Positions 43,659-51,835 are shown, numbered from the stretch's first letter. The stretch is DNA of 64,000 nt from Sinorhizobium sp. 8-89 (GCF_030124325.1 NZ_JASKLR010000007.1:1-64000); one strand, 5' to 3'. Program-made: numbers and translations. Notes: generated from the letters alone by a model not told the origin.

Positions 43659-44543
43659 TCAGGATTCCGGAGAAAAGTGCAGCCGGTAGACTCGCGGGGT
43701 GATGCCCTTGAGGCGGCGGAACGTCGTGGTGAAGTGGCTCTGGCTGGAGAAGCCGAGGCGGAACGCAATGGCGCCTATTGCGATGTTGGTATCGCGCAGG
43801 AGCAGTTCCGCCCTCCTTACGCGTTCTTCGAGTACATAGGCATAGGGCGGACGGCCGGTCGTCTCCTTGAAACGACGCGCGAACGTGTCGACCGGCATGC
43901 CGGCAATGGCTGCCACGTCGCTGAGCGAGATATCGGAGGCGATGTGGGTGTCGATGTAGTCGCGGACACGCTCTAGCATCCGGCGGCCGAGCCGGCCGCG
44001 GTTCGAGGTCGGAAACCGATTTCCGCTCAAGCCAGCCATGCGCAAACCGGCGAGGGATACCAGATGCTCGACATAGACGGTGTCCGGCCGGTGGCCGAAT
44101 AACATCTCGGTGCAAAGCGAGCGCAAAAGCGTGCCGATGACCGCGTCGCTTTCGTTTACCAGAATCGGAATGTCGCGCAGGCGTTCCAAACCCGGAAGCG
44201 CAAGCGCGGGATCGATCCACAGAGCAGAATAGGAGAGGTCCACGTCGCGGTAAAAGCCGACGCGTTCTGCGCCGGCGGGAACAAAAGTGAGGACTCCGGG
44301 TCGGTCCCGCCCGTCATAAAGTGTCTTGCCCTCGGTCCGGATCGATGTTCGGGACGTGCTTCCCGCATCTGTCAACACGATCAAATGATGAGGTGCCGTC
44401 CAACGTAGTTCTGCCTCCTGGCATGCCCAGCGCCGGCTGTCGAATATGACTGACGAATCAATCCAGGACGCAGTTTGCAGCGGTGCTGATTGTTCTTCCC
44501 GGGTCCGGATACGTCCGTGGCCAAGCAATGGTTTGAATGACAT
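43659..44543 (-). CDS. AraC-family regulator next to the paoABC operon
   Basis: A 294-residue AraC protein with an N-terminal sensing part (about 1-180; VLTFVPAGAERVGFYRD) and a C-terminal double helix-turn-helix: DISLSDVAAIAGMPVDTFAR and IAIGAIAFRLGFSSQSHFTT, then FRRLKGITPRVYRL. It is on the same strand as and upstream of paoABC and probably controls it; the gap allows a separate promoter. A perfect 11-base inverted repeat 57 bases upstream of its start could be its own operator. Confidence 0.85.
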   Translation of the reverse strand: MSFKPLLGHGRIRTREEQSAPLQTASWIDSSVIFDSRRWACQEAELRWTAPHHLIVLTDAGSTSRTSIRTEGKTLYDGRDRPGVLTFVPAGAERVGFYRDVDLSYSALWIDPALALPGLERLRDIPILVNESDAVIGTLLRSLCTEMLFGHRPDTVYVEHLVSLAGLRMAGLSGNRFPTSNRGRLGRRMLERVRDYIDTHIASDISLSDVAAIAGMPVDTFARRFKETTGRPPYAYVLEERVRRAELLLRDTNIAIGAIAFRLGFSSQSHFTTTFRRLKGITPRVYRLHFSPES

Positions 44544-45066
44544 CGCAGGATTCCATCAGTTCACCTCGGGAGCCCGGCGGCCTGTGCCACAAAGCATGGT
44601 GTGTCGGTGAGGCTCGTCACCGACACAGGGAGAGTCATAGGAACAACAGTCCGGCCTTGATAGACCCCAGTTGTTCAAGGATTTTCAATGATTGGTGACC
44701 GCTTATTGCCGTGCGTTGTTAGAGGCGCTTCGAACGTCACGGCGTGGCGGCCGATTTGTACAACGTCACCGTCCCCTTCCGCATGGCGTGTGGGCGTGAG
44801 AGTGCGGACACCTGCATAGCTTCCTATCACGGTGAGGGATAACAGCCGACACACGGGAAGGGCGTTCGCGGCCGCCCGACCGTCTCAATTGGGTGGAAGT
44901 CCGGGTTGAACGAGCAATACCCGACGGCTGACTGACAGCGGAGAGATCGGCTCGGTAGGCCCGTTGCTGCCGCAATACGAGCGCGTTGCCTATCACGTTG
45001 TTATATGATGCGAAGTCAGACATCATGCCGGACGGTTGAATTCGCAAAACACAACATGCCTGCGCC
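44544..45066. other. Intergenic region, 523 bp
   Basis: It separates divergent genes. It holds an 11-base perfect inverted repeat at 44600-44627. A minus-strand frame of 133 codons (45167-44766) crosses it but is rich in Arg, Ser and Pro and overlaps the DUF2905 gene, so I do not call it. No RNA gene is seen. Confidence 0.5.
44600..44627. promoter_or_regulatory. Perfect inverted repeat upstream of an AraC-family gene
   Basis: TGTGTCGGTGA and TCACCGACACA are perfect complements around a six-base spacer. No T-run follows on either strand, so an operator is likelier than a terminator. It lies 57 bases upstream of the regulator start at 44543. Confidence 0.4.
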
Positions 45067-45267
45067 ATGTCCCGAATCCTGATCATCGTCGGACTTGTTA
45101 TAGTCGCGGTCGGTATTCTCTGGCCGTGGCTGACGCGCATTGGCTTGGGCAGGCTGCCCGGCGACATTCTGATCCAGCGAGAGAACTTTACGATTTATAT
45201 TCCCATCACAACCGGGCTGCTTTTCAGCATTGTGCTTTCGGCGATCCTTTGGCTCCTCAATCGCTAG
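45067..45267 (+). CDS. DUF2905-family small membrane protein
   Basis: A 66-residue protein with two hydrophobic segments (residues about 4-22 and 46-63) joined by the conserved loop RIGLGRLPGDILIQRENF, which is the DUF2905 signature. It should sit in the inner membrane. The length equals the family norm. Function is not known. It is convergent with the GlxA-type gene. Confidence 0.82.
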   Translation: MSRILIIVGLVIVAVGILWPWLTRIGLGRLPGDILIQRENFTIYIPITTGLLFSIVLSAILWLLNR

Positions 45268-45336
45268 GGGCAGCGCGACTGACTCCGAACGGGCTGATGC
45301 TCCCTCGCTCGATGGCTGGCGACGCGGTTTTCTGAG

Positions 45337-46275
45337 TCAGGCCATCGCCCTGGCATTGCGGCGGATGGTCTGGGGCGGTTGCCCCAGGATCCGGAGAAAT
45401 GCCCGGCGCATTCGCTCCCGGTCGGCAAAGCCGGCCTCGCGAGCGATCACATCCATGGAATGACGTCCTTCTTCCATCATCACGCGTGCAGCCTCGACAC
45501 GGAGATGCTCGACGGCCTTTGCCGGCGATTGGCCGGTTTCCGCACGAAATGCGCGGCTGAACTGGCGCGGGCTGAGGCGGGCGGCATCGGCGAGCTCCTC
45601 CACCGACAGCGTGTTCCGCAGGTTCCGCCGGGCATGGCTGAGCGCGCTCTGGATCCGATCCGACTTCGGATCGAGTTCGAGCAGCGTCGAAAATTGCGAC
45701 TGGCCACCGGCCCTTCGATGATAGACGACCAGCTTCCGCGCCACGGCGCGCGCCACGTCCTGACCGTGATCCTTCTCGACCATAGCGAGCGCAAGGTCGA
45801 TCCCCGCGGTCATTCCCGCCGAAGTCCAGACCGGCCCGTCTATCAGGTAGATACGGTCTTCCTCCACCTCTAGATCCGGGAAGCGATTTTGCAGGTCGCG
45901 GGCGAAGTACCAGTGGGTGGTGACGCGCCGTCCCTCGAGAACGCCCGCATCCGCGAGGACGAAGGCGCCGGTGCAGGGCGCCGCGATACGGCGCGCCGTT
46001 TCCATTGAATGCCGGACCAAGGCGACGAGGCCGGGCGACGACGGCTCGATCTCGGTGCCGGCGCCGAAAACGACCGTGTCGAACGTCGCATCGCCGAACG
46101 CCTCTGTGTCGACGCTAAAGCCCGCGGACGAGCGCACCGGTCCGCCTTTCTCCGAGAGCAATGTGATCGCGTAAGCGGGAGTGCCAAGATGAATGTTCGT
46201 CACCTCGAACACCGTCAGGACAGAGAGGCTCATGACCTGAAATCCGGGAAAGACCACGAAACCGAGACGATGCAT
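45337..46275 (-). CDS. GlxA-type regulator: DJ-1/PfpI-like domain plus AraC helix-turn-helix
   Basis: The 312-residue protein has an N-terminal class I amidotransferase-like domain (IGFVVFPGFQ-like start; the nucleophile elbow APCTGAFVLADAG with Cys; VTTHW after it) and a C-terminal AraC domain (TLSVEELADAARLSPRQFSR; SMDVIAREAGFADRERMRRAF). Such proteins usually act as regulators, with the first domain sensing a ligand. It is followed by no obvious partner on its strand, so the target is unknown. The start is an ATG with a purine-rich upstream stretch. Confidence 0.87.
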   Translation of the reverse strand: MHRLGFVVFPGFQVMSLSVLTVFEVTNIHLGTPAYAITLLSEKGGPVRSSAGFSVDTEAFGDATFDTVVFGAGTEIEPSSPGLVALVRHSMETARRIAAPCTGAFVLADAGVLEGRRVTTHWYFARDLQNRFPDLEVEEDRIYLIDGPVWTSAGMTAGIDLALAMVEKDHGQDVARAVARKLVVYHRRAGGQSQFSTLLELDPKSDRIQSALSHARRNLRNTLSVEELADAARLSPRQFSRAFRAETGQSPAKAVEHLRVEAARVMMEEGRHSMDVIAREAGFADRERMRRAFLRILGQPPQTIRRNARAMA

Positions 46276-46448
46276 CGGGATTCTCCTGCGTGTCCTAAAA
46301 GGTGGTGTATACGATCTTCAGGACTTGACCGGAAGAGCCTCTCCGAAGCGAACGGACGCACGCTCGGGTAATTACCAGCCCGGCAACGGTTTAGCCGGAT
46401 GCCGCTCGAATTAAGCAGACCAAACGCGAGCAGTGGTCACCGACGCCA

Positions 46449-46781
46449 TCATCGCTCGACCAGCGCCTTGAGCCGCGCCAGGGCCTCGTCCCATTGGGCT
46501 GAAACCCTGTCGAGATACGACCGTGCCTCGGCTACCGGCTCGGGGCGGTAGCCGAACTGGCTTTCGCGGCCGACGCGGATGCTTGCCACGAGACCGGCCC
46601 GTTCCAACACGTGCAGGTGTTTGGTCACGGCCTGCCGCGTCAGCTTCGTGTCGGCCGAAAGCGTGGCGATCGACCGCGTTTGGCCATCGCTGAGCTTCGT
46701 CAGAAGCGAAAGGCGGGTCGGGTCGCCGAGCGCGGCGAAGACCTCGACGGGGCCAGGATCGCCAAGCTCAGGCTTCGACAT
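46449..46781 (-). CDS. ArsR-family winged-helix repressor
   Basis: The 110-residue protein has the ArsR fold: VEVFAALGDPTRLSLLTKLS, then TKLTRQAVTKHLHVLERAGL as the recognition part. No metal-binding Cys pair is present. I start at the ATG at 46781, with AAGG before it, which overlaps the end of the AHSA1 gene by 14 bases, so the two form an operon. ArsR/AHSA1 pairs of this kind are common; two GCAACC-N4-GGTTGC palindromes upstream of the operon are its likely operators. Confidence 0.85.
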   Translation of the reverse strand: MSKPELGDPGPVEVFAALGDPTRLSLLTKLSDGQTRSIATLSADTKLTRQAVTKHLHVLERAGLVASIRVGRESQFGYRPEPVAEARSYLDRVSAQWDEALARLKALVER

Positions 46782-47211
46782 AAACCTTGATGTTTCCCGC
46801 CTGAATCTCCCATCCGCCTTCATTGCCGCGCAACGCTTCCATGCGGCGATCCTCCGGCAGCGTCTCGAAACCGGACTCGACGATGGTCAGGCGCGTGCCC
46901 TTCGCCGTCGGTTCGAGACGGAATTCCACCAGCGTGGTGGGTGACGTCGAGAGATCGGCGCCGGGATTCTCGGCATGCGGCCATCGGAAGGAAAACAATG
47001 TCGGCGCCTCCATTCGCTCCGTCACCGACCTCCACTTTGTGCCCTCATGGCCGGGATAGGTCATTTCGCCGGTTGTTTCCTTTCCGACGGCGAAGGGCCC
47101 GTCGAGTCTTACCCGAAACCATTCGCCGAACGCCGTGTGGTCCGTGAGCGCACGCCAAACCTTTTCGACTGGCGCGTCGATTTCGATGCTCTTTTGAATG
47201 CGATCCATCAT
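46768..47211 (-). CDS. AHSA1/SRPBCC-domain protein
   Basis: A 147-residue START-like protein: RIQKSIEIDAPVEKVWRALT at the start, FRVRLDGPFAVGK, and GNEGGWEIQ near the end, typical of the AHSA1 (Aha1 C-terminal-like) family with a hydrophobic ligand cavity. Function is unknown; such proteins are often paired with an ArsR repressor, as here. GGAGG lies seven bases before the first of two ATGs and is inside one of the two palindromes. Confidence 0.85.
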   Translation of the reverse strand: MMDRIQKSIEIDAPVEKVWRALTDHTAFGEWFRVRLDGPFAVGKETTGEMTYPGHEGTKWRSVTERMEAPTLFSFRWPHAENPGADLSTSPTTLVEFRLEPTAKGTRLTIVESGFETLPEDRRMEALRGNEGGWEIQAGNIKVYVEA

Positions 47212-47214
47212 GAT

Positions 47215-47230
47215 GCAACCTCCAGGTTGC
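47215..47230. promoter_or_regulatory. Probable ArsR operator, copy 1 (over the ribosome site)
   Basis: GCAACCTCCAGGTTGC is a six-base inverted repeat with a four-base spacer. It covers the ribosome site of the AHSA1 gene. The same GCAACC-N4-GGTTGC pattern recurs 45 bases away at 47260-47275. Confidence 0.6.
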
Positions 47231-47259
47231 CAATATCTTCGCAGGTCGAAACGAAAAAG

Positions 47260-47275
47260 GCAACCAAAAGGTTGC
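47260..47275. promoter_or_regulatory. Probable ArsR operator, copy 2; also terminator-like
   Basis: GCAACCAAAAGGTTGC lies within a seven-base perfect repeat (47259-47276). Read on the minus strand a T-run follows, so it could also end transcription of the BON-domain gene. Repetition of the same half-sites in copy 1 favours an operator. Confidence 0.6.
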
Positions 47276-47313
47276 CTTTTGTCCGTGTGCGCGCCATCTC
47301 GTGGCCGTTGTGC

Positions 47314-47589
47314 TCAGTCGGCTGCTTCGTCCGGCCGCACCGTCAGCCGGTTCTCGACGCTCGTGACGCCGATGACCGAGGCGGCGGCCTCTCCGGCGGA
47401 GGCAATGTCTGCCTCTTCGGCGACATTGCCGGAAAGCACAACCATGCCGCCAAGCGCCATGACGGAAATCCCGCTCGTGTCCACGAAGGTCGCGTAGCGA
47501 ATGAAGCGCAGCACCTTATCGGCTAGATCGTCATCCGTCAGATGCGGATCGTCGTCACGATGCGAATAGAAGGACTTATCTGTCGCCAT
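47314..47589 (-). CDS. BON-domain protein
   Basis: The 91-residue product from the ATG at 47589 is nearly all one BON domain: DDDLADKVLRFIRYATFVDT, then ISVMALGGMVVLSGNVAEEA and VIGVTSVENRLTV. BON domains bind phospholipid or are found in osmotic-stress proteins; there is no signal peptide here, so it may be cytosolic. The frame reaches back to 47721 but that stretch is built from 14-base tandem repeats and I leave it out. Confidence 0.75.
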   Translation of the reverse strand: MATDKSFYSHRDDDPHLTDDDLADKVLRFIRYATFVDTSGISVMALGGMVVLSGNVAEEADIASAGEAAASVIGVTSVENRLTVRPDEAAD

Positions 47590-47679
47590 CAGCGTTTTCC
47601 CGTAGTCTTTCGGAACGCTTGCGCAGGCGGAATGTTCCGCCTGCAATATCTCTCGGAGCCGGTGCCGCGGCCTGTCCTG

Positions 47680-47735
47680 GAATGTGCCCTTGAGAATGTG
47701 CCCTTGAGAATGTGCCCTCACGAATGCGCCCTTGC
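47680..47735. repeat. Four tandem 14-base repeats in a divergent promoter region
   Basis: Units at 47680, 47694, 47708 and 47722 read GAATGTGCCCTTGA, the same again, GAATGTGCCCTCAC and GAATGCGCCCTTGC. The first two are identical. They lie between the divergent BON-domain and AEC-transporter genes, 91-146 bases from the former and 51-106 from the latter. Confidence 0.8.
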
Positions 47736-47785
47736 CTCGATCGATCGAACGGGTTTATGCCTCTAGCACCCACCCAAGGCTCACC

Positions 47786-48730
47786 ATGTCCGATATTTTC
47801 CTGAATGTTCTCCCGATCTTCGTTCTGATTCTGACCGGCTGGTTGGTCGTGAAGCTCGGTTATCTGAAACCGGCCGTCGGCGATGCGCTCGGCGACTTCG
47901 TCTTTCGTGTCGCGGTGCCGGTCCTTTTATTCCGCACGATCGCCGAGGCCGATTTCAAGGAGGGCTCGCCATGGCCGCTCTGGGTCGCCTATTTTTCCGG
48001 CGTCGCCGTGACCTGGACGGTCGGCCATCTGGCGGCGACCTTTGCCTTCGGCCGCGATGCGCGCATGGGCGTGCTCGCGGGTGTGTCGTCGGCCTTCGCC
48101 AACACCGTGTTCATAGGGCTGCCCCTGGTTTCACGCGTGGTCGGCGAGGATGGAGTCGTGGCGCTGTCGATCCTGCTCTCCGTCCATCTGCCCGTCATGA
48201 TGATCGCCGGCACGGTGTTGATGGAGCGCGCGGACCGGAAAACGAGCGGCAGGCCAGGGCAAAGCCCCTTGAAGCTGCTTGCCGGCGTCGCGCGCAATCT
48301 CGCTCGCAATCCCCTGGTGATCGGTCTCGCCTTTGGCGCACTCTTTCACCTTCTGGAGCAACCGCTTGGCGGACCGGCGAAGGTCGTCGTCGACCAGCTC
48401 GCCGGCACGGCGGCGCCGGCCGCGCTCGTGTCGATCGGCATGGCGCTCGACAAATACGGTCTGGCCGGAAATACCGGGCTTGCGGCCGTCACCAGCACGC
48501 TGAAGCTGCTCGTGCTGCCGGGCGTCGTCTTTGGCGCCTGTCATCTCCTGGGACTCAACGAGAGCTGGACGGCCGCGCTCGTGCTGACCTCCTCCGTCCC
48601 GACCGGCGTAAACGCCTGGCTGATTGCTAATCATTTCAACGTCGGTCATGCGCTCGCCTCGTCGACGATCACGCTGACGACGGCGCTGGGCGTGCTTAGC
48701 GTTTCGGCCTGGGCCTATCTGCTGATGTGA
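47786..48730 (+). CDS. AEC-family transporter (auxin efflux carrier type)
   Basis: The 314-residue protein has about ten membrane segments in two halves: FLNVLPIFVLILTGWLVVKLG, FAGVSSAFANTVFIGLPLV-like segment (GVSSAFANTVFIGLP), and in the second half ALVSIGMALDKYG and SVPTGVNAWLIANHF. These are AEC landmarks. Bacterial members export or import carboxylates such as malate. AAGG lies six bases before the ATG at 47786; the upstream extension to 47732 is in the tandem repeats. A strong terminator follows. Confidence 0.85.
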   Translation: MSDIFLNVLPIFVLILTGWLVVKLGYLKPAVGDALGDFVFRVAVPVLLFRTIAEADFKEGSPWPLWVAYFSGVAVTWTVGHLAATFAFGRDARMGVLAGVSSAFANTVFIGLPLVSRVVGEDGVVALSILLSVHLPVMMIAGTVLMERADRKTSGRPGQSPLKLLAGVARNLARNPLVIGLAFGALFHLLEQPLGGPAKVVVDQLAGTAAPAALVSIGMALDKYGLAGNTGLAAVTSTLKLLVLPGVVFGACHLLGLNESWTAALVLTSSVPTGVNAWLIANHFNVGHALASSTITLTTALGVLSVSAWAYLLM

Positions 48731-48747
48731 CCCGGAAAACAAAGAAA

Positions 48748-48768
48748 CCCGGCCAGAGGCCGGGCTTT
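48748..48768 (+). terminator. Intrinsic terminator after the AEC transporter
   Basis: CCCGGCC-AGA-GGCCGGG gives a perfect seven-pair stem with a three-base loop, followed by CTTTC. It lies 18 bases after the stop codon. Confidence 0.75.
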
Positions 48769-48798
48769 CAAATCAGATCTCGCGTCTGACGACTCGGA

Positions 48799-48831
48799 GC
48801 AATTCCGTAACGGCTTTCCGTCCGGAATTGC
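48799..48831 (-). terminator. Stem-loop after cycM
   Basis: GCAATTCCG and CGGAATTGC form a nine-pair outer stem, with ACGG and CCGT pairing inside. It lies 13 bases after the cycM stop codon on that strand. No T-run, so the terminator call is moderate. Confidence 0.5.
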
Positions 48832-48843
48832 GTCGTTTCAGAG

Positions 48844-49491
48844 TTAGTTCGCCGGTGCGGGTGCCGGGGCCTGGCCTTCCTGAGCGGTCTGGCCCTCCGC
48901 GGGCTTTGCTTCGCTGGAGCCGGAATCGCCGGCTGCTGCCGGGTCCGGAAGCGGTGCAGGGCTATCGGCCTGTTCGCGCAGCCAGGCGATCAGGTTGGCG
49001 CGTTCGTCGCCTTTCTTGAGACCGGCAAAGCCCATGGCCGTGCCCGGGACATGTTTCTTCGGCGCTTCGAGGAAGAAGCTCAGGTGGTCATAGTCCCATA
49101 CGACCTTGCCGCCTTCGGCGAAGGTCTGCATGCCGGCGGAATAGCTGAAGCCCTCATGCGACGCGACCGGGCGGTTGATCACGCCCCAGAGATTCGGGCC
49201 GACCTTGTTCGCTCCGCCCTTCTCAATGGTGTGACAGCTCGCGCATTTCTTGAACACGGCTTCCCCGGCAGAAGCATCCGCCTTGGCAAGCAGCGCTGCG
49301 ATCGGTTCGGACTGCGCTTCTTCGCCGCCCGCACCACCAGCTTCCGTCGCGGTTTCCTCCGCGACGATGGCGAAGCCTTCCTTCTCGGGAGCTTCGGAAT
49401 GGAAAATGCCTTCCGATGCAATGGATACAGACATCAGAACGAAGACCGTACCCAGCAAGGCACCCACGCCCATGTTCACATATGAATTCAT
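48844..49491 (-). CDS. cycM: Membrane-anchored cytochrome c, CycM type
   Basis: The 215-residue protein has an uncleaved N-terminal anchor ([17 protein letters not shown], residues about 10-26), an acidic linker, and a class I cytochrome c domain with the haem motif CASCH at 83-87 and an axial Met in PGTAMGFAG. The tail is rich in Pro, Ala and Glu. In rhizobia CycM links the bc1 complex to the aa3 oxidase in the periplasm. AAGGGAG lies nine bases before the ATG at 49491. It diverges from kdsB, a conserved arrangement. Confidence 0.9.
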   Translation of the reverse strand: MNSYVNMGVGALLGTVFVLMSVSIASEGIFHSEAPEKEGFAIVAEETATEAGGAGGEEAQSEPIAALLAKADASAGEAVFKKCASCHTIEKGGANKVGPNLWGVINRPVASHEGFSYSAGMQTFAEGGKVVWDYDHLSFFLEAPKKHVPGTAMGFAGLKKGDERANLIAWLREQADSPAPLPDPAAAGDSGSSEAKPAEGQTAQEGQAPAPAPAN

Positions 49492-49647
49492 CTGCAAACG
49501 CTCCCTTTGCCACCGGCGTCAACAAAAACCCGGCCCATCTTGAAATCGCGCGGAACCTATGTCTTTTGGCTCTGCGTTGCAACAGAGATTATGGCCCCTG
49601 AAGTGAGACTTTTTGACACTTTCAGCGGGGTTTTTTAAGGCTAGACG

Positions 49648-50400
49648 ATGAATCGCGGAAATTCTGCCAAAGCTCTCGTGCTCATTCCTGCGCGGATGGC
49701 GTCCACACGCCTGCCCGGCAAACCTCTCGCCGACATTTGCGGCTTGCCGATGATCGTGCAGGTGGCCAAGCGGGCGGCCGAGGCGGACGTCGGGCGTATC
49801 GTCGTCGCCGTTGACCACCGCGACGTGTTCGAAGCGGTCAGCGATGCCGGTTTCGAGGCGATCATGACGCGGGTCGACCATCAGTCCGGCTCGGACCGTA
49901 TCCATGAAGCCCTGCTGAAGGCGGACCCCGACGGGAATGCCGAGATCGTGATCAACGTCCAGGGCGACCTGCCGACGATCGAGCCCGGCCCGATCCGCGC
50001 GGCGCTCAAGCCGCTCGAAAACGCCGCGACCGACATCGCGACGCTCACGGTCGAGATCACCGACGAGCATGAAAAGACCAATCCCAATGTCGTGAAGGTT
50101 GTCGGCTCGCCGATTTCCGAGAGCCGCCTGCGCGCTCTCTATTTCACCCGCGCGACCGCACCACACGGCCCCGGACCGCTCTACCATCACATCGGCCTCT
50201 ACGCCTATCGGCGCAAGGCGCTTGAAACGTTCGTGTCGCTGAAACCTTCGGTCCTCGAAAAGCGCGAGTCGCTCGAACAATTGCGGGCGCTTGAGGCAGG
50301 GATGCGCATCGACGTCGAGATCGTCAACTCGGTCCCCCTCGGTGTCGACACGCCGGAAGATCTCGAAAAGGCCCGCCGCATTCTCTCCGTCAAAGCCTGA
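49648..50400 (+). CDS. kdsB: 3-deoxy-manno-octulosonate (Kdo) cytidylyltransferase
   Basis: KdsB activates Kdo with CTP to CMP-Kdo for lipid A-core and Kdo-containing capsules. The 250-residue protein reads [20 protein letters not shown] at the CTP loop, [12 protein letters not shown], and [12 protein letters not shown], all family blocks. It is 15 bases from pheA. If KpsF in the glycan island feeds Kdo synthesis, this would be the shared activating enzyme. Confidence 0.93.
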   Translation: MNRGNSAKALVLIPARMASTRLPGKPLADICGLPMIVQVAKRAAEADVGRIVVAVDHRDVFEAVSDAGFEAIMTRVDHQSGSDRIHEALLKADPDGNAEIVINVQGDLPTIEPGPIRAALKPLENAATDIATLTVEITDEHEKTNPNVVKVVGSPISESRLRALYFTRATAPHGPGPLYHHIGLYAYRRKALETFVSLKPSVLEKRESLEQLRALEAGMRIDVEIVNSVPLGVDTPEDLEKARRILSVKA

Positions 50401-50415
50401 GAAGGAATTCGAAAA

Positions 50416-51270
50416 GTGACCGTCAAGACCAACAGGATTTCCTTCCAGGGCGACTTCGGTGCCAATTCCGATATGGCTTGCCGTGACATGTTCCCGTCGA
50501 TGGAACCGCTGCCGTGCCAGACCTTCGAGGATGCCTTCGTGGCGGTGGAGAACGGCGACGCCGATCTCGCCATGATTCCGATCGAAAACACGATCGCCGG
50601 GCGTGTCGCCGACATCCATCACCTGCTCCCGGAATCGCGCCTGCACATCGTTGGCGAATATTTCATGCCGATTCGCTTTCAATTGATGGTGCTGCCCAGC
50701 GTCTCCCGGGAAGAGATCCGTACGGTGCACAGTCATATCCATGCGCTGGGCCAGTGCCGCAAGATCGTTCGCGCCAACGGCTGGAAGCCGGTGGTGGCCG
50801 GTGACACGGCCGGTGCGGCAAAGCTGGTAGCGGAAACCGGCGACCGTTCCATGGCGGCCCTGGCTCCGCGCCTTGCCGCCGACCTTTACGGACTCGACAT
50901 CATCGCCGAGAATGTCGAGGACACCGACAGCAACGTCACACGATTCGTCGTTCTTTCGCGGGAAGAGCAGCGGATCGCGCGGACCTCTGACGATGAACTG
51001 ATCATCACCACCTTCGTTTTCAACGTGCGCAATATTCCTGCCGCGCTCTACAAGGCGATGGGCGGCTTTGCCACCAACGGCATCAACATGACGAAGCTCG
51101 AGAGCTACCAGCTCGGCGGCAAGTTCGTCGCCACCCAGTTTTACGCCGATATCGAAGGCCACCCTGACGACGCGCCGGTTCGCCACGCGATGGACGAGCT
51201 GCGCTTTTTCTCGGAGAAGGTGCGCATCCTCGGCACCTACCGGGCGCATCCGATGCGCGGCGTACTCTAA
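50416..51270 (+). CDS. pheA: Prephenate dehydratase
   Basis: PheA makes phenylpyruvate from prephenate in phenylalanine synthesis. The 284-residue protein has a dehydratase domain (IPIENTIAGRVADIHHLL; the TRF motif in NVTRFVVLSR near residue 177) and a C-terminal ACT domain (IPAALYKAMGGFATNGINM). Where many relatives have ESRP for feedback binding, this one reads LESYQLGG. There is no chorismate mutase domain. The start is GTG, with GAAGGA nine bases upstream. Confidence 0.92.
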   Translation: MTVKTNRISFQGDFGANSDMACRDMFPSMEPLPCQTFEDAFVAVENGDADLAMIPIENTIAGRVADIHHLLPESRLHIVGEYFMPIRFQLMVLPSVSREEIRTVHSHIHALGQCRKIVRANGWKPVVAGDTAGAAKLVAETGDRSMAALAPRLAADLYGLDIIAENVEDTDSNVTRFVVLSREEQRIARTSDDELIITTFVFNVRNIPAALYKAMGGFATNGINMTKLESYQLGGKFVATQFYADIEGHPDDAPVRHAMDELRFFSEKVRILGTYRAHPMRGVL

Positions 51271-51301
51271 GCGGACGATCGCGCCGTCGGGCGATATCGG
51301 A

Positions 51302-51321
51302 GCGTCGAGCTGGCTCGACGC
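51302..51321 (+). terminator. Stem-loop after pheA
   Basis: GCGTCGAGC and GCTCGACGC are perfect complements around a two-base loop, 31 bases after the pheA stop. No T-run; termination is likely but not certain. Confidence 0.45.
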
Positions 51322-51510
51322 CTGTCCACTTGAATTGTCATGATCCGGACTGCGCCAGGATTTTGGCAATCGAGGGCCCGCGGACGGAAAAGATGGCGAA
51401 ATTTCGTTAACTGGCTACGCGTCTGGTGCATGCCTAATCTGCAATCATGGAACTACTTAAATCTTAGGCAAATGCCTATTTGACCTTCATCAAAATATGG
51501 AGTGTCAAAG

Positions 51511-51648
51511 ATGAAGATCCGCCAGAAGATCATGGAATATGCAAAGATGCGCCGCGCTGTCCGCGAGCTGAACGCTCTCGACGATCATGTGCTAAGCGAC
51601 ATCGGTATTTCCCGTTCTCAGATTCACGCTGCCGTTTACGGCCGGTAA
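51511..51648 (+). CDS. DUF1127 (YjiS-like) small protein, 45 residues
   Basis: This short gene begins at an ATG with GGAG eight bases upstream. It encodes MKIRQKIMEYAKMRRAVREL, then NALDDHVLSDIGISRSQI, which is the DUF1127 signature (L.dhlLaDIGisR.qI). Such Arg-rich small proteins in alphaproteobacteria have been tied to RNA turnover and to phosphate and carbon metabolism. It is monocistronic, with a clear terminator after a dispersed repeat copy. Confidence 0.85.
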   Translation: MKIRQKIMEYAKMRRAVRELNALDDHVLSDIGISRSQIHAAVYGR

Positions 51649-51679
51649 TACAAATGCCGCGCGCCAAGGCAGGCGGGCG

Positions 51680-51787
51680 GCGCTGTATGTTTCCTTAGAT
51701 CGGAATCGATTTCAGGAGAAGAACATGCAGCAACTGAAAGTGTAACAGCGACCTTTGTGCGTCTGATAAAAGACGCACGGCGCTGCA
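51680..51787 (-). repeat. Dispersed intergenic palindromic repeat, copy 3 (most complete)
   Basis: This copy is inverted relative to the others. On its own strand it has GTGCGTCTTTTATCAGACGCAC, pairing as GTGCGTCT/AGACGCAC, then AAAGGTCGCTGTTACACTTT, GTTGCTGCATG, and a second arm CTGAAATCGATTCCGATCTA. Both stems are kept while the bases change between copies. Confidence 0.75.
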
Positions 51788-51794
51788 AGTCTTC

Positions 51795-51835
51795 CACACC
51801 CCGCCGGCGTTCCGCGCGGGGTGTGAGTGTTTTTA
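51795..51835 (+). terminator. Strong intrinsic terminator after the DUF1127 gene
   Basis: CACACCCCGC (51795-51804) and GCGGGGTGTG (51816-51825) form a perfect ten-pair stem, followed by AGTGTTTTT. Confidence 0.85.

Noticed and set aside
44766-45167. Minus-strand open frame of 133 codons
   Set aside because: It overlaps the recognisable DUF2905 gene and has random composition.
47214-47280. CRISPR-like repeats suggested by the recurring GCAACC/GGTTGC
   Set aside because: Only two short palindromes with no regular spacers; they fit operators for the adjacent ArsR protein.
49519-51369. Minus-strand open frame of 616 codons opposite kdsB and pheA
   Set aside because: It spans two well-identified genes in antisense and shows no family motif.
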